A stretch of DNA of 64,000 nucleotides from Chelonoidis abingdonii (GCF_003597395.2 NC_133771.1:138394013-138458012); one strand, 5' to 3'. Shown: positions 47,741-60,152, counted from the stretch's first letter. The notes: a model not told the origin generated them from the letters alone. Numbers and translations: made by a program.

Positions 47741-49061
47741 CTTTAAAAACATAAAAGTATCAGTTACATGATGTAAATTATTTATTTACACCTACAATTT
47801 AGTAGCAATCTGGTTTTCTCAGTCAAAAAAAAGTATCTGTAAACCAAATGTTCTAACTGGTTCTTTATATTTGTGATTGGCAGTGTGGACGTGTTTTAAA
47901 ACATTACAGAACAAATACATGTTAAAACAAACACTGGAAAACTGGAGACAAAGCCACAAAAATACAGATATTAAGGGCAAAATTCTGTTCCTTGTTGTAA
48001 GAGCAGAGTAAGAGAGCTATGTGCAAATGAAGAAATGGACTCCTGCCCCAATCTAACCATGGGAGGGTGGGCCTGATCTGACAGTACCTTAAATACTGTG
48101 TAGCCATTCATAGGTGTGCAAGGTAACTGTAAAACATTACCAGAAGTATAAGCAAGTGGAGCATTATGATTTGTTCATGTTTGCAGAAGTGTAGATGAAA
48201 GGCACATGGCAGCGGAGAATCAGGCGAAAGGTGGGTAGCCACGGTCCACTACATCCCTATTGCCTACCTAACATACATACAGGGCAGCGATCCTCCAGCG
48301 AATAAGCATACTACTCCCCTGGCCTGTCCACGGCTGCCCTCTCACACACATGCAGAACGAGGGTCCACAGCATGCAAGAGGCTGCAGTGGTGCTACACAG
48401 GAGTGAGAGGGGAGAAAGGACAGGATCCCAGGAGCCATGAAACCCAGCTACATGGGAGCTTCTTTTGTGCTTCTTGGAAGGGCAATTTGACGAGAGCCTA
48501 AGTGACCTGTGGATCGGCTACTACAGAAATGCACTTGGCCAGTAACCCACAAGGCAGATGGCATTGGAACACCACAACCACTAGAACTATTTCAGCCCAA
48601 AGCCTAGAGTAGCTGTGGAGTGGCCCTGCTGCTTGGTGTAGCCTGTTGTCCTTAGGGAGTTCTCTGCACCAAAGTAGGTACTGATGGGGAAAGGAGTCCA
48701 TTCGTTCAATATCCTGGAGAGGATAGAGGACCATCATTCTAAATGAAGGCAGCTCCAATATGATGGGAGACGGCTGCCATCTAAACCATCACCTATTCAC
48801 ACTCAGCTTAAAGATCTGACAGCAAGGGATGGGAACCTTTTGGCCAAGCACATTGGCGTAATTCCCTACTCAAACAAGAAGTTCTATGGGATCTTCAGCA
48901 TCCACAAAAAACACACTAGAGACCTGTCTTTTAAGCTATCATCAGAAAAATACACTCAGCTCTACAGTGAATGTCAGACAAATACAAGTCTGAGATAAAC
49001 TTCTGAGTTTTCTTTAGAAATCTCTCCTCATGGTTTAATAGTTACAGCTGCATAAACTTAC

Positions 49062-49207
49062 CATGCTCATCTATGAACACATGCATTGCATCCACAGATA
49101 TTTCATCTTTCATTGAAGCCTCAGGTCCACTTATAACTTGCAAGACAGAACTATCTTGCTGGGAAGTTACCCGGTAGATTATCTGCCGTTGCCTGTTGCC
49201 CTGGTAA
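49062..49207 (-). CDS. PCNX2: PCNX2 coding exon, conserved IIYRVTSQQ / AMHVFIDEHG block
   Basis: The exon is 146 nt: one base, 48 codons, one base, between a tgtgtcaag acceptor and a GTAAGT donor. The translation runs YQGNRQRQIIYRVTSQQDS, then SVLQVISGPEASMKDEI and SVDAMHVFIDEHG. Nearly every residue agrees with human PCNX2 as recalled, so this is one of the best conserved cytosolic blocks and strong support for the gene call. The intron to the preceding exon is only 171 bp (49208-49378). Confidence 0.95.
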
Positions 49208-49378
49208 CTTGACACAAAAATGTTTCAAAACTACTATGAGGAACTTTTTTCTTGTTCTCAATAAAACAGAGAGAGAGGGGGGTTAATTAAAAGTTTACGT
49301 CAATTCTACCCAATAACACAGAACAGCTCGCATCATCATGCTTTTGAAGTACAAAAAATATAAAGTAACTGCCCTTAC

Positions 49379-49526
49379 TGTGCTGTAAATTGGGCAGGCT
49401 CTGATAGCACTGGACTAGCACTAGCCCAATCTTGACTTTGTACATCTGATTTTTCCTGTTCAGAAACATGCTTGTAGTGCTTTTCTGTTTCCAGCATTTC
49501 TTCTTTTCTCTCTGTTGTATGGCTAT
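49379..49526 (-). CDS. PCNX2: PCNX2 coding exon
   Basis: The exon is 148 nt: two bases finishing an Asp codon, 48 codons, then two bases. The acceptor is cgtatctttcag and the donor GTAAGG. It encodes SHTTERKEEMLETEKHYKH, then SEQEKSDVQSQDWASAS and SEPAQFTA. This aligns with the human stretch KKEEILENEKPSGHSSKQGKPDLQSQD (from memory), with KEEM/LE and DVQSQD as anchors. It is a polar, lysine/glutamate-rich, probably disordered cytosolic segment. Both splice phases fit the flanking exons. Confidence 0.9.
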
Positions 49527-51112
49527 CTGAAAGATACGTGAATAAAGAAAGGAGACGTTCTACACAGATCACTTCAGAACAATAGCATTTTTAAGGGAAA
49601 GCTGTCCAAAGACACAGTGCTCAACTGGCCTCCATTGGTGAAAAACAAGTTAGTTAGGGTGAATAAGGTAAACTGCTAATAGGAGGATTACTTGGTTCTG
49701 TTTTTTGGCACAAGTTACCCTGTGTTGTGCTTCTATGTAGGCTGAACCTCCCCAAACTGGAAATCTCTTAACTTCCAGACCATTACGTGTAAGAAATTTT
49801 TTTTAAAGTGCCCATTTTTGAAAATATGGCAGAAGTGTCAAAAGTATTTAGAAAAATCAAATTTTTACTCCTTAGCCAAACAGTCCCATTTGAAAATAAA
49901 TCTGTGCATTTCCTGTTTAACTAGTGATTTAAATTGCACTTTAAGCACAAAATCTCACTCTAGTTTAACTATGCAGCTGATACAGTGTTCCATAATCTCA
50001 TAACTATACTCCAACAGGGGACAAGAGGCTGCAGAAGCCTAATTAAATCCATTTTCCCTAGGGAGTTATGGTTGTTCAAGGATTAAGAATAACTGATAGC
50101 CAACAAAAAGGTTATATTAATCTAATTGGTCTCACATTGCCTAATGCTGACTCGAAGGCTGAAACAATTAACAAGATTTTTTGTTTAATGATTTAATGGC
50201 TTGAAGGGGGGGGGGGGGAAGTCTCACTCTTTTCCATTCCAGGTCTCAAGTCTTTCAATTCTCTTTCCCTTGAAGTGGTGAAGATTAATAATAAATAAAA
50301 ATGAATAACAATTCTTAGTGCTCCTAGCACTACAGAGATATGCCAGGAGGGTCTGCAATGGGATTTTAGTACAATGATTCCTGCTGATTTCTCTCCACAG
50401 AAGTTACTTGTACTTTCAACTTTTGAATGGAGATAACACATGGGAGCGGGGGGAAGGGAGAATGGTTCTTCAGTCTCTGCCAATGAATAATCATTAATCT
50501 GATGACTCATAAATGTCAGCTCAATTCTTCCTCTAGATTTTGGTAGTAAAGTTAAAACTAAAATCTTCATTTTTTTTCCTCTCTGCATCTCTTCTGCATG
50601 TTAAGATGTAACTTTGGCAATGATGTAATTTACAAATGCAGACAGTATTACTGATTTTTGTAAAAACTAACAAATACATTTACAGTCTGGATTGAAAATC
50701 ATTACTGTTTACAAACTGACTCCTAGCAAAAAATTGTCATGATCTGTTTTTACACATTGCACCCTGGAGCTAGTTTAGTCAATAATGCAATATTCGAATG
50801 CAATTTGTCAGCTAACCTACATTTTGTTTTTCATGGTTTTCTTTGAGCAAACTGTTAAACACAGACTTTAAACAAATATCTGTCACATGAGAAACAAGAG
50901 GATGCCAAAATTCAAAAATAAAAATAACCGATAAAAAAAATCATAAAAAGGCAACAGACAATCTAGTAGAGTTTACATTTCAGTAAGTACTTGCTTACCT
51001 GGAAATGTACTTCCTCTGACTCAAATCCACTAGGATGGAGCTGCTGAGATTTATTGCTAAGTCAAGCTCAGGAAAAAAATTCTAATCACTTGCACAGAGA
51101 TAACTAAGGCCT

Positions 51113-51372
51113 GGTCTACATAGTTTTTATGCCCATATAACTATTTCAGTTAAGGGTGTGGCATTTTACCTGTATACGTATAGGGGTTTAATCCTCTAGT
51201 GTGGATGCAGATATACACGTTCCTTACACTGGTATAGCTTATTTCCTTTCCCTTTGGGAATTACATAAGCCTCTGTAAGCACTATTACACTAGTATAACT
51301 GCATCCACACTAGAGGGTTTGTACAGCTTTAACTGCACCAGTATAGTTAAACTGGTATAATTTTTGCATATA
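51113..51372. repeat. TIR MITE (GGTCTACA family)
   Basis: The left end ggcctggtctacatag and right end tgcatatagacaa are inverted. The interior contains the mirrored parts ctctagtgtggatgcag and ctgcatccacactagag, a perfect 17-bp inverted pair. Confidence 0.6.
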
Positions 51373-51639
51373 GACAATTCAGCGTGTGACACAATGTGAT
51401 TGTCTCAATTTTTTGGCTGTTGTCTTATTGTCTTGGGTAATTTTAAATGAAATCTATTGCTGCTGTGATCAGCTAAAATATTTCTCTGAATTCTGCTTTT
51501 TCCGTTTTAGATTGGTGTGCCAAGGTTTCTTCTGTTTATGCTCCTGATTTTAAGTGTGTCTGCCTCTAGCCCAGTCTTATAGGTTTAGTTTTGTCCTCAT
51601 TTTAATGCAAACTGAAATGTCACTGCTCCTATACATTTT

Positions 51640-51852
51640 AATTTTGTCTTGTTTCATTGATCTTTTTTAAAATCAAATGGAAGTAAAATTCAAATAAAAA
51701 AATCATTTAAAAAAAAATCAAATCATTTCAATATTTTCAGTTTTTTGTGGGGACCAGTTTGAACAGAAATGTTTTGGCAAAGTCATTATGAATTCATGAA
51801 TCTGCATTTTTTGGCAAAAAACAATTGTCTGAAAAAATTTGCCCAGTTCTAC
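51640..51852. repeat. AT-rich MITE, family B copy 2
   Basis: aaatcaaatcatttcaatat, then ttttcagttttttgtgggg, ending tttgcccagttctact. Similar in composition and end to the copy at 17480. Confidence 0.45.
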
Positions 51853-52247
51853 TAATAATATGTTTTAAATTTAAGCAACAATTCCAATATCTAAATAATA
51901 TTAAGACTAAAACCCATCTGATTTGAAATCTGTATCTTATCTTACAGACTTGCACCTGTCTATTCTGGGTGTCATATATTCTGTAATTCCTGCGATGCAG
52001 AATCTACTCCTTTCAGGAGAATTGAACTCTGGAATATAAACCTTCATTTAAAAAATTAGACCTTTCTAGCCCTTATGGTTTCAAAGATAATTTTGTAAAT
52101 GTAAGACAACTGTACACAGCAGAAAACATTAGTTCTGAGACATGTGAAATGTTCAGAGTGTACTTTCTGACACCTAAGGATGACATTTTTAATTGACAAT
52201 AGTCTTAATTATTTCACTGTTGATCATTTCAGTGGAAACGTCTAGCT

Positions 52248-52554
52248 CAGGGTCAGGCAACCTATGGCACGTGTGCCGAAGGCGGCACACAAGCTGATTT
52301 TCAGTGGCACTCACAGTGCCCGGGGTCCTGGCCACTGGTCCGGGGGGCTCTGCATTTTAATTTAATTTTAAATGAAGCCTCTTAAACATTTTAAAAACCT
52401 TATTTTCTTTACATACAACAATAGTTTAGTTATATATTATAGACTTATATAAAGGAGCTAAAAACCTTAAAATGTATTACTGGCACGCGGAACCTTAAAT
52501 TAGAGTGAATAAATGAACACTCGGCACCCCACTTCTGAAAGGTTACAGGCCCCG
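52248..52554. repeat. hAT-type non-autonomous DNA transposon
   Basis: It is 307 bp and flanked by a perfect 8-bp duplication GTCTAGCT (52240-52247 and 52555-52562). Termini cagggtcaggcaacct and aggttacaggccccg are inverted with mismatches. The body includes ggcacgtgtgccgaaggcgg. The 8-bp duplication and CAGGG ends identify the hAT superfamily. Confidence 0.85.
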
Positions 52555-52654
52555 GTCTAGCTAATATGCTTTTCCCACAATCCCAAACTGCCTTGAAAGG
52601 TGCAAAAAAAGACATTTAAAAAACGTATGAGAGGCTGAGGAAGAATATCCACCA

Positions 52655-52910
52655 CAATGCAGTAGAATCCCGGGATGGGGAGGTTCAGGTTAGATATTAG
52701 GAAAAACTTTTTCACTCAGAGAGTGGTGACGCACTGGAATCAGTTACCTAGGGAGGTGGTGGAATCTCCTTCCTTAGAGGTTTTTAAGGTCAGCCTTGAC
52801 AAAGCCCTGGCTGGGATGATTTGATTGGGAATTTGTCCTGCTTTGAGCAGGGGGTTAGACTAGATGACCTCCTGAGGTCCCTTCCAACCATGATATTCTA
52901 TGATTCTATA
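52655..52910 (+). repeat. CR1 3' end fragment
   Basis: aggttagatattaggaaaaa, cagttacctagggaggtggt, aggtcccttccaaccatgat, ending with the octamer-like ttctatgattctat. It shows the same 3' end as the 40241 copy but in the opposite orientation. Confidence 0.9.
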
Positions 52911-53053
52911 ATTTTGATCCAGCTTTCTGAGGAGTACATGAGATCTTAAGTCTGGTCCAATACTAATGCTGCAAGGTGTGCAGTGTGACAGGATAGAAAC
53001 ACACATTTTGTTCCTGCTCCCCCTTCAGGCTAGTGGGGAGCAATTTATCTGCA

Positions 53054-53160
53054 TCATGTCCTGGGGTGAAATCCTGGCTCCACTGATGTCAATGGCAAAA
53101 CTCCACTAAAGTTAATGGCAAGAAATTAAATAGGGGCAGAATTTCACCCTGTAGTGTGCT
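53054..53160. repeat. Short foldback repeat
   Basis: ggggtgaaatcctggctcca and ggcagaatttcaccctgta are inverted, with two copies of an ctccactgatg/ctccactaaag-type core between them. Confidence 0.45.
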
Positions 53161-53609
53161 TTATTGAATATATGTGTATGAAGGGCTGTGGCGCCCTGGC
53201 ATTTAAAGTGGCAGGGCATAGATCAGCTCACTCTGCCTGACCCTCCTCTTCCCCTTTCAGGAGCTCCCTCTCCCTGAGCAGTAGCTTCACCTCCTCAGTC
53301 CATAAGACTCTACACTTATGTCTACCATATTTTTTTAATCACTAGGTTTCTGTATGAGATCAAAGTACTGAAATAATATAGTTGGTGATTAGGGTAGCTT
53401 GGTGAACCTGATATCCATATGTATAATGGCAATTTTAAGGTTTTAGATCTGATTTTTGTTTAGCTTTGCCTCTAGACACCCAGATATGCTTACCTCTTCA
53501 AAGTTGCCATCCCTAAACATAAGTTTAAAATCAGCAGAGACAAGATTGTCTTTGTGGTGAATACCTTTTGCAGACCTCAGACAAAAGAGTCTTCAAAAGT
53601 AAGAAGAGA

Positions 53610-54069
53610 TTCAGGGCAGTCTGCACTACCGCTTAATTCAATCTAATTTATGAGGGGAGGGATAGCTCAGTGGTTTGAGCATTGGCCTGCTAAACCCACG
53701 GTCATGCGTTCAATCCTTGAGGGGGACATTTGGGGATTGGTCCTGCTTTGAGCAGGGGGTTGGACTAGATGATCTCTTAAGGTCCCTTCCAACCCTAATA
53801 ATCTATGATTCTATGTCACTCAGGAGTGTGAAAAAGACACCCCATGAGCAAAGCAAATTACAGCGACCTAAGATTGTCCACACCGGTAGTACGTCAGCGG
53901 GAGATGCTCTCCCGCCAACATAGCTTCTGCCTCTCGCAGTGTGGAGTAATTATGCTGATGGGAGAGCACTCTCCCATTGACAGAGTGTCTTCACCAGACA
54001 CACTACAGTGGCACAACTGCATCAGTGCTGCTGTGCTGATGGAACACTTCTAGTGTAGACCTGCCCTCA
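53610..54069. repeat. TIR MITE interrupted by a SINE
   Basis: The left end agggcagtctgcactaccgc is inverted relative to the right end cttctagtgtagacctgccc. Inside, gggagatgctctcccgcc and gatgggagagcactctccc are inverted pairs. Positions 53652-53815 are an inserted Cry I SINE. Confidence 0.6.
53652..53815 (+). repeat. Cry I-type tRNA-derived SINE
   Basis: The tRNA-like head gaggggagggatagctcagt carries an A box (53663-53673, TAGCTCAGTGG) and a B-box-like CGTTCAATCC (53707-53716). The tail, from about 53735, is CR1-like: gggggttggactagatgatc to ttctatg. This is the tortoise/cryptodire SINE; part of its middle is deleted. It supports a turtle source. Confidence 0.85.
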
Positions 54070-54109
54070 GTTACTATGGTGAATAAGTATGTAAAAACAC
54101 TTACTCATA

Positions 54110-54310
54110 AACAGCATATATACCAGTAAATCTCCAAATGCTTTAAAAAGAAGGTCAGAATCATTACCATATTTTACCAATGGGGAAACTTAGGCACACA
54201 GAGATGTGACTTGCCCAAGATCACCAAGCAGACCAGTGGCAGAGCTAAGAATATAACTCAGGTTTCCAGAGTCGCAGTCAAGTGCTTTGTTCACTAGACT
54301 TGACTGGCAA
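54110..54310 (+). repeat. MIR-like SINE
   Basis: ccaatggggaaacttaggca, cagagatgtgacttgcccaa and ggcagagctaagaatataac form the MIR core. It is related to the 16255 copy, including the aaatgctttaaaaag leader. Confidence 0.7.
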
Positions 54311-54514
54311 ACCCACAACACATGATGAATATCTCCAAGTTAGCTCCCAATTTCCTCACAGGCATCAGCAAGAGTTGCCATCATAGTTTGAACTTAAATA
54401 TTAAAATCTGAAAATGTCTTTAAAATAATTACAATTTTTTTCTAACACTGGGATAATTTTTTGAGACCCAGAAGAGAAAAGTCAACATTGCGGTTTGTGC
54501 ACTGCACTACATGA

Positions 54515-54690
54515 CGAGTAGAGTTACTCAAATTTCTGTTTTGTGGTAAACGTTGACCTTTCAAAATTTGTTTGGAATGAAAGTAAATATTTTCAATATT
54601 TCCCATGTGATGTAATTTCTGAAAAATTTCAGATTTGGAAAATTTTGTTTTGAAATTTCAAAATTACATTCAAATTTTATTTTATGGGAC
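54515..54690. repeat. AT-rich MITE, family B copy 3
   Basis: Starts agagttactcaaatttctg and is made of tttcaaaatttg and ggaaaattttgttttgaaat. Boundaries are approximate. Confidence 0.45.
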
Positions 54691-55489
54691 AGTTATATTA
54701 TTTTTATTATTTTGTTTCATAACTTAGTGACTAAGTATCAAACTGTTTCACTACAACATAAACTAGAGACACTGATCTAGCAGTTACCTTTAACGATGTT
54801 AAAAATAAAATGCAAATACAACATTGCAACTACAATTTTATGTCTTATTATAACACATCAGTAGCAGTGCATAATATTCACTGATGTTTTTTATGTTTTG
54901 ACATATGATGTTGACAGTTTGTGTTAATGGCATATAAAGCTTTATCTTTTTGAATCTTGGTACCTATTGTCATTAAATAATCTCCCCCCTCCCCCCCTGC
55001 AATTACCTGCAACTGTGAAAATTTAAATTGATAAAAAATTGCTTAAAATAAACATCCATATTATCCATCAAAATTATAAAAATAGAATTCTGCCACGCCT
55101 AAGAATACTGTATCCAAATGAACATGTAAGGCCTTCCCAAATAAGAAAGCCCACAAATAACTTGCAGGGAATCTAATTGGGGACAGGCTAGGGAAGGCAA
55201 AGGACTAGTTGTTTAGAGTAGCCTAAGAAGCAGCATATCAACTGATGGGAGCCAAAAGAGAAGAAAATCAATTGAACAATGTGGTGCTGTGGAGGCGTGG
55301 TCAGAGAGGATGAACTGAGGGACCAGTGAACAGAGAATGGAGTGATGCTTTAGGGTAGGAAGTGACAAAAATGGAATAGATCTTTAAATTGATTGCGGGG
55401 GCAGAGTGGGGAGTGTGGATTGGGAGCAGAATCAATGGCTGAATGGGTTGGGGAATGTAAAAAAATTGATTAGGGACAAAGAATAGACT

Positions 55490-55800
55490 GATGGGATTGG
55501 GATCTATAGAATTCCTTGGGGAAGCTACATGAAAGACGAGCAGAGAACTGAATGGAGAGGCTGGGAGGAAGGGCCGAGAATGGACTGATAGATGGAGGGG
55601 ACAAGAGAAGAGTATAGGAAAGAGAGAGTGAGAGCAGGGAATAGAAAGTAGCAAGGAGTGAACAGAAGAGGGGAGTAGAAGAAGGGGAATGAAACAAAAC
55701 TGATAACCTAACATGAAATAGAAAAGGTTAGAACTACAGAGCGAGATGGAGAAAGATGACGGCAGGATTTAATGAGCTTGAGAGGGGTCAGAAAAATGAA
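55490..55800. other. Purine-rich asymmetric tract
   Basis: The plus strand is largely A and G for about 300 bases, giving a serine/proline/phenylalanine-rich ORF on the minus strand by composition. No family or coding signal was recognised. Confidence 0.4.
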
Positions 55801-56524
55801 AAGGCGGAAGATAATTACAGGAGGAACAGGATACAAAGGAAGAAGAAAGCAAGTCAAGTGGATATCGTGTGACAAAATGTTTTATAAAGTCAATCAGGTA
55901 TGTGTGTGTTAGACCTCTTTTGTGGGATGTAGAATGTTTGCAGCTAGTCATGGGAATCCATATTTCCTACTGGAAAAGGGGGATAACTTTCCCATGGAGA
56001 AGGAGGATAACTTCTTTTAAAAAAATGTTAACACTGTTTTATTAGAATATTATAATACATCTCCTGTGTTTTATGGGAAAGGCATAAGTGCATTTTGGTT
56101 GCATGCTTTTTGGGTGTCTTCATAGAATACAGTTTACTATCGATTCCACACAAATAAGAGGCAGCCTTCCTAGGATTGGTTTGTTTTGGTTAAAGTCTTC
56201 TAAAATACGTGAAATTGCATTTGGTAGTTCAGACCTTGCTCTGAGAGGACCATGAGGCCTCTCCACTGTATTTTGCCTTACACTTCCACAACACATAGCC
56301 CTCCCCTTTAGTTTAGTTCAGCTAGATATAAGGCTAGATTTAGTTATTGTTTTATAGAAAGCAAGGTGCCAAAACAATTAGGAACAACACACCTATACAT
56401 TGCATTGGGAGGCACAGGGATGGAGAAGAGAGGTAGCAGAGCTAGTTGTGGGTGAAGAGCCAAATATTCTTATATATGGGAAAAAGAATATACAGCTTTG
56501 GTTTTATGTCATGGGTAGAGAAGT

Positions 56525-56775
56525 AGAAAAATTCTCAAACTATTTAAACAAAGAAAGCTTTTGACTAAATGGAATTTTTTGTGCAAAAGTTCCAGTTTTC
56601 ATCAAAATTTTGGTGGCTTTTCTGTTATGAAAAAAGTGAATATTTTTAGTTTTCAGAAATTGAACTATCCACAAATTTTCAGTTTTCAGCTTCCAAAATA
56701 AATAAATATTTTGATGTAAACCTAAAAACCTGTGTTAACTTTTTTTTCAAGGTTATTAAAATACAACTAGAGCTG
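56525..56775. repeat. AT-rich MITE, family B copy 4
   Basis: ttcatcaaaattttggtggc and gaactatccacaaattttca, with an end at aactagagctggtg. Same family type as the other three copies. Confidence 0.45.
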
Positions 56776-57273
56776 GTGAGGAAATGTAGGGATCTGGGGT
56801 TTGGGTTTGATTTTTAATACACATAAAAGTGACTCTGACTTTTTAAAATATGTGTATATATTTAAGAAGTCCTCATGTGCACTTGATGGAAAGAGTATGA
56901 GAGGGAGTGGCACAGCCATTATGCAGGTTTTTGTAAACACGTATTGGTATTCTAACAGAACCAAGCTTGCCCCATGCAGGTTATTCCAATGTAGAAGTCC
57001 AGCTAAATATCAGCTGAGTGCTTACTTTAGTTGCTCAAACCTTTTGCTTAGAAATGTTCAAAAGCCTTCTAAAGCTACAGGAAACTCCACCATGTATTTT
57101 TTATGATAGAACCTTATGCCCACCCTTTTTTTAGCACTTCTCCAAGTTGGATTTGGCTAACTCTTTATGGACCTGAGATTAAATCACCATAAACAAAGTA
57201 GGTAAGAGTCTGGCAATCTTTGATTTTCTTATTCCAAAAGAGTAGTTTAAAAATATATCGTATCATACTATAC

Positions 57274-58584
57274 CTCCAACAAACCCATCATCTTTTGTAG
57301 TCTCTGTTTTGATATTGGACTGATTTGATGCTGTCACCTTTGCGGTATTAATGGATTCCAGGAGGGAGACAAATTCCAGGAAGTTAGATTCATTGGGTAT
57401 TTGTCCTTCTTTAGCTTCTAAGTCAGATTTAGAAGTTGGCAAGGTCTTTTTTTTATCACTGATTATCTCCATGGAATTCTTACTTAAAAAGATGTCTGCC
57501 CCACTGTCTACGCTCAGCACTCGAATGTGTCTCTTTTCATAGGCGGTTTTATAAGACAGAGGATCAAGGTTCTGTTGACTTTCTTTAGAATTGGAAGCAA
57601 TGACCAACAAATTCTCTGAAGCAGTCTCTAGATTTGGACCTAAACATGTGTTAGTTTCTGAATAGCTATTTGCAGGATTGCTATAGTCCTTTACTGCATT
57701 GTCCAGATCACCAGACTCATATCCAGAACACTGGTTGGATGACGCATCGACCTTTAAACGTTCTGGCGTTCTTTCACTTTCACTGGCTTCCAGATGAACA
57801 TTGCCTCCACCATCATCAGACAATTGAAAAGTTATAACCGGAATTTTGATCTGTTCGTTACTTTTTTGACTGTGGAGATCTGCTACAGCTACACCAGAGT
57901 CTGGGTTTGAGCTAGTTTTTTCAGTACCTGACACCTTCAGATGGAGAGAACCTTCTAAATCATTCATTGTATTTGGTGTACCATTCATTGTAATAACTAT
58001 TTTAATGGGTTCATGTAAATTAAGTTGGTCTCCAGGGAGAGAACCGTCAACAAGAGCAATAGCAACCTCACCATCTGAATAATCAAGATCTTCATCGGTG
58101 TTATCAACATGGAAAGAAATTTCCACAGGCCCATCGGTCTCTTTGGTTGCAATTGTATTACACTGTGGACAGTTACGATTAAAGCTTTCATGCACTGATC
58201 CATCGGGGAATTGCTCTCTTTTGTAACTTTTTGGATTACTTAAATGCTCTGAAATAATAACTGAATTTTCACTGCCCCATTGGTCAAAAGAAATGCCAGT
58301 TCGTAAAATGTCATACTGCGACAGAGAGAGGTTTGACAACTTTTTAACCAAATCTTTGTCCATGAGAATATCTTCTGATCCAAAGTAGCCAGAAGGGTGC
58401 ATCTTCTCCTCTTTTTCATTTGTTCCATTACTGATAAACATTTCCATAGCTGCTGGTTTTGTTACTATTGCCGATGTGGTAGAATCTGACATATGGGCTG
58501 TAGAAATAGGTAAGATATCTGCTTTGATATAGGGTGAGGTAGATAAAACTGGTGGTGAAGCCTGGTCTTCTAACGTTGTTACCC
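57274..58584 (-). CDS. PCNX2: PCNX2 large exon, serine/acidic-rich cytoplasmic domain
   Basis: The exon is 1311 nt: two bases, 436 codons, one base. It lies between a cttattag acceptor and a GTATAG donor. It encodes the long, low-complexity, serine- and acid-rich cytosolic region of pecanex 2. Conserved blocks include LSNLSLSQYDILRTG near its first quarter, LHEPIKIVITMNGTPN at the middle, SERTPERLKVDASSNQCSGY, RHIRVLSVDSGADIFLSK and SDLEAKEGQIPNESNFLEF near the end. These match human PCNX2 as remembered, which identifies the paralogue. The open frame continues upstream to an ATG at 58630, but those bases are intron, so that ATG is not the protein start. No frameshift or stop interrupts the exon. 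No enzymatic motif is visible. Confidence 0.97.
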
Positions 58585-60115
58585 CTAATAAGAACATACA
58601 TACAAGTGAGGTCGCACAAACAAAAGTCATTATGCATAATAGATGTCAATATTCCTATGCATTAAAACCAGCCCGCAGACCTAAGGAAACATGGAAATAC
58701 AGAACAAAATTGTTGATACCTTTAGACAGAAATTTACTATGGAATGTAACAATTGTTCTCTGCTAACTGACTTTCACAATTTTTTGCATCTAGCTAACAA
58801 ATTAGGAAGATAATTTTCTTGTTTAGGAATTGTATGAAAAAGATTTTTATTTTAATTACCTGGAAATATGGTTCTTACTCATGTGAACAATAAGAGAAGA
58901 GTTTGCAGGCTCAGGCCCAGTCTCAATGTGAAAGGGGCATTTACAATATGTTAGAGTTGCAGTTCTACTCTATATCAGGTTTCCTCACAGATCAAGAGAT
59001 AGTAGCAGCAGCAGCATATACATTTTAAAAAATAAAAATCACAAGAACCCAAACAAACAAAAACAATCTACCAAACTGAAACATTACACTGCACACACAA
59101 GTCTCTCCCTGGGGACAGGATGATAGAAAGAATGAACCAATGCAACAGATATTAGTCATGTCACCTCATGCACTGCAGGAATCATCACAGACTCTACAGT
59201 AATGAGGGTGGTGTAAGAACCTATGGAGAATGGAATACCAGAACTTGTTGTCCATGGACCATTGGAACTGAAGGCACACCAAGGCATGCTGGGAATGTTG
59301 TTAGAGTGTATGAGAAGAACCAGAGACTTTAAGGGAGCAGGATGTGTTGCTGAGTCTCTCCAGGCAAACAGCTCAGGGGGGTCTTTGGTGGAGACAAGGG
59401 AAGAAGCAAAACTGGTAGTGATTCTGCAGGCTGAGTTGAACTGAAAGGGGCCAGGCTATGGAGGAGCACCCAGGAGATGGAAGACCTGGGAAGAAGCCAG
59501 AGGGGCAGGTGATGAGAAGGACCAGGAACTCCATGGAAAAGAGAGTTCTATGGACTTTGTTACTGAGACATGGGTTGGATAAAGCTGGGTTGCTAGTAAC
59601 AGACGGTTCTGAAGTACCGGGAAAAAGGTGGTGATAGGCTAAAGAGCCAAAAGTAGCCAAGGGGAATAAGAGGCCATGATCAAAAGAAGTACCGAAGGTT
59701 TGGGGTGTGAGCTGAGCACTAGCTTCCTGCTTTGGGGCCCATAGCAGAGGGCTTCCAAGAGAGAGTGTGAGGAAGTCCCCTTCACTCCCCTGAATCCAAG
59801 TGCACAAGATGCACAGACCCTTAAGGAAGTGCTGTGGCCCAGAGCAAATGAAAGGCAGGGGATGGGAAACTAGTTTTGGGACTTTCTTTGGACTTTTGTT
59901 TACACTGGCAGAGGTGGAGTTTTTCTAATTTAGCTAGAGAACTCGATGAAACTATACAATTAGCTATCCCCAAGGAAGGGAAAGTGATGCGGCAGCCACA
60001 CTTGGCCCTGGAACTGGTAAGCCTCTGGTTCATGCTGTGCATGTGCTGAAATACTTTTGGCAAGCAGTGTTTATAGAAAACAATTAATAAAGGTTAAAAA
60101 AAGCTTTCAAGATAC
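58585..60115. other. PCNX2 intron
   Basis: 1.5 kb between the large exon and the 37-nt exon. The 59150-60000 part is less AT-rich and may be an old LTR or other repeat; no family was recognised. Confidence 0.35.
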
Positions 60116-60152
60116 CTTTGAGATCTTCAACAGTTTCTTGTGTTGGCAGCTC
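60116..60152 (-). CDS. PCNX2: PCNX2 37-nt microexon
   Basis: A very short exon with a T-rich acceptor (tttttttag) and a GTATCT donor. It encodes ELPTQETVEDLK plus the first base of a glycine codon. Human PCNX2, as recalled, has ELSAQETVEDLKG at this point, so 9 to 10 of 12 residues agree. Start phase is 0 and end phase 1, matching the previous exon (ends on a full codon) and the large exon that follows (starts with two bases). It is far too short to appear as an open reading frame and would be missed by ORF-based annotation. Confidence 0.88.

Larger units (their letters stand above)
54691..57273. other. PCNX2 intron, mostly unrecognised
   Basis: Apart from the purine-rich tract and the AT-rich MITE listed separately, this is AT-rich intron. 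The pyrimidine tract before the 49526 exon lies far to the left. Confidence 0.35.

Noticed and set aside
58585..58630. ATG at 58630 as start of a 455-residue protein
   Set aside because: The 15 codons before the acceptor at 58586-58585 are intron; the true upstream sequence comes from the 37-nt exon and the phase fits.
59150..60063. LTR or gene in the moderately GC-rich intron segment
   Set aside because: No matching ends, target duplication or recognisable frame could be found.
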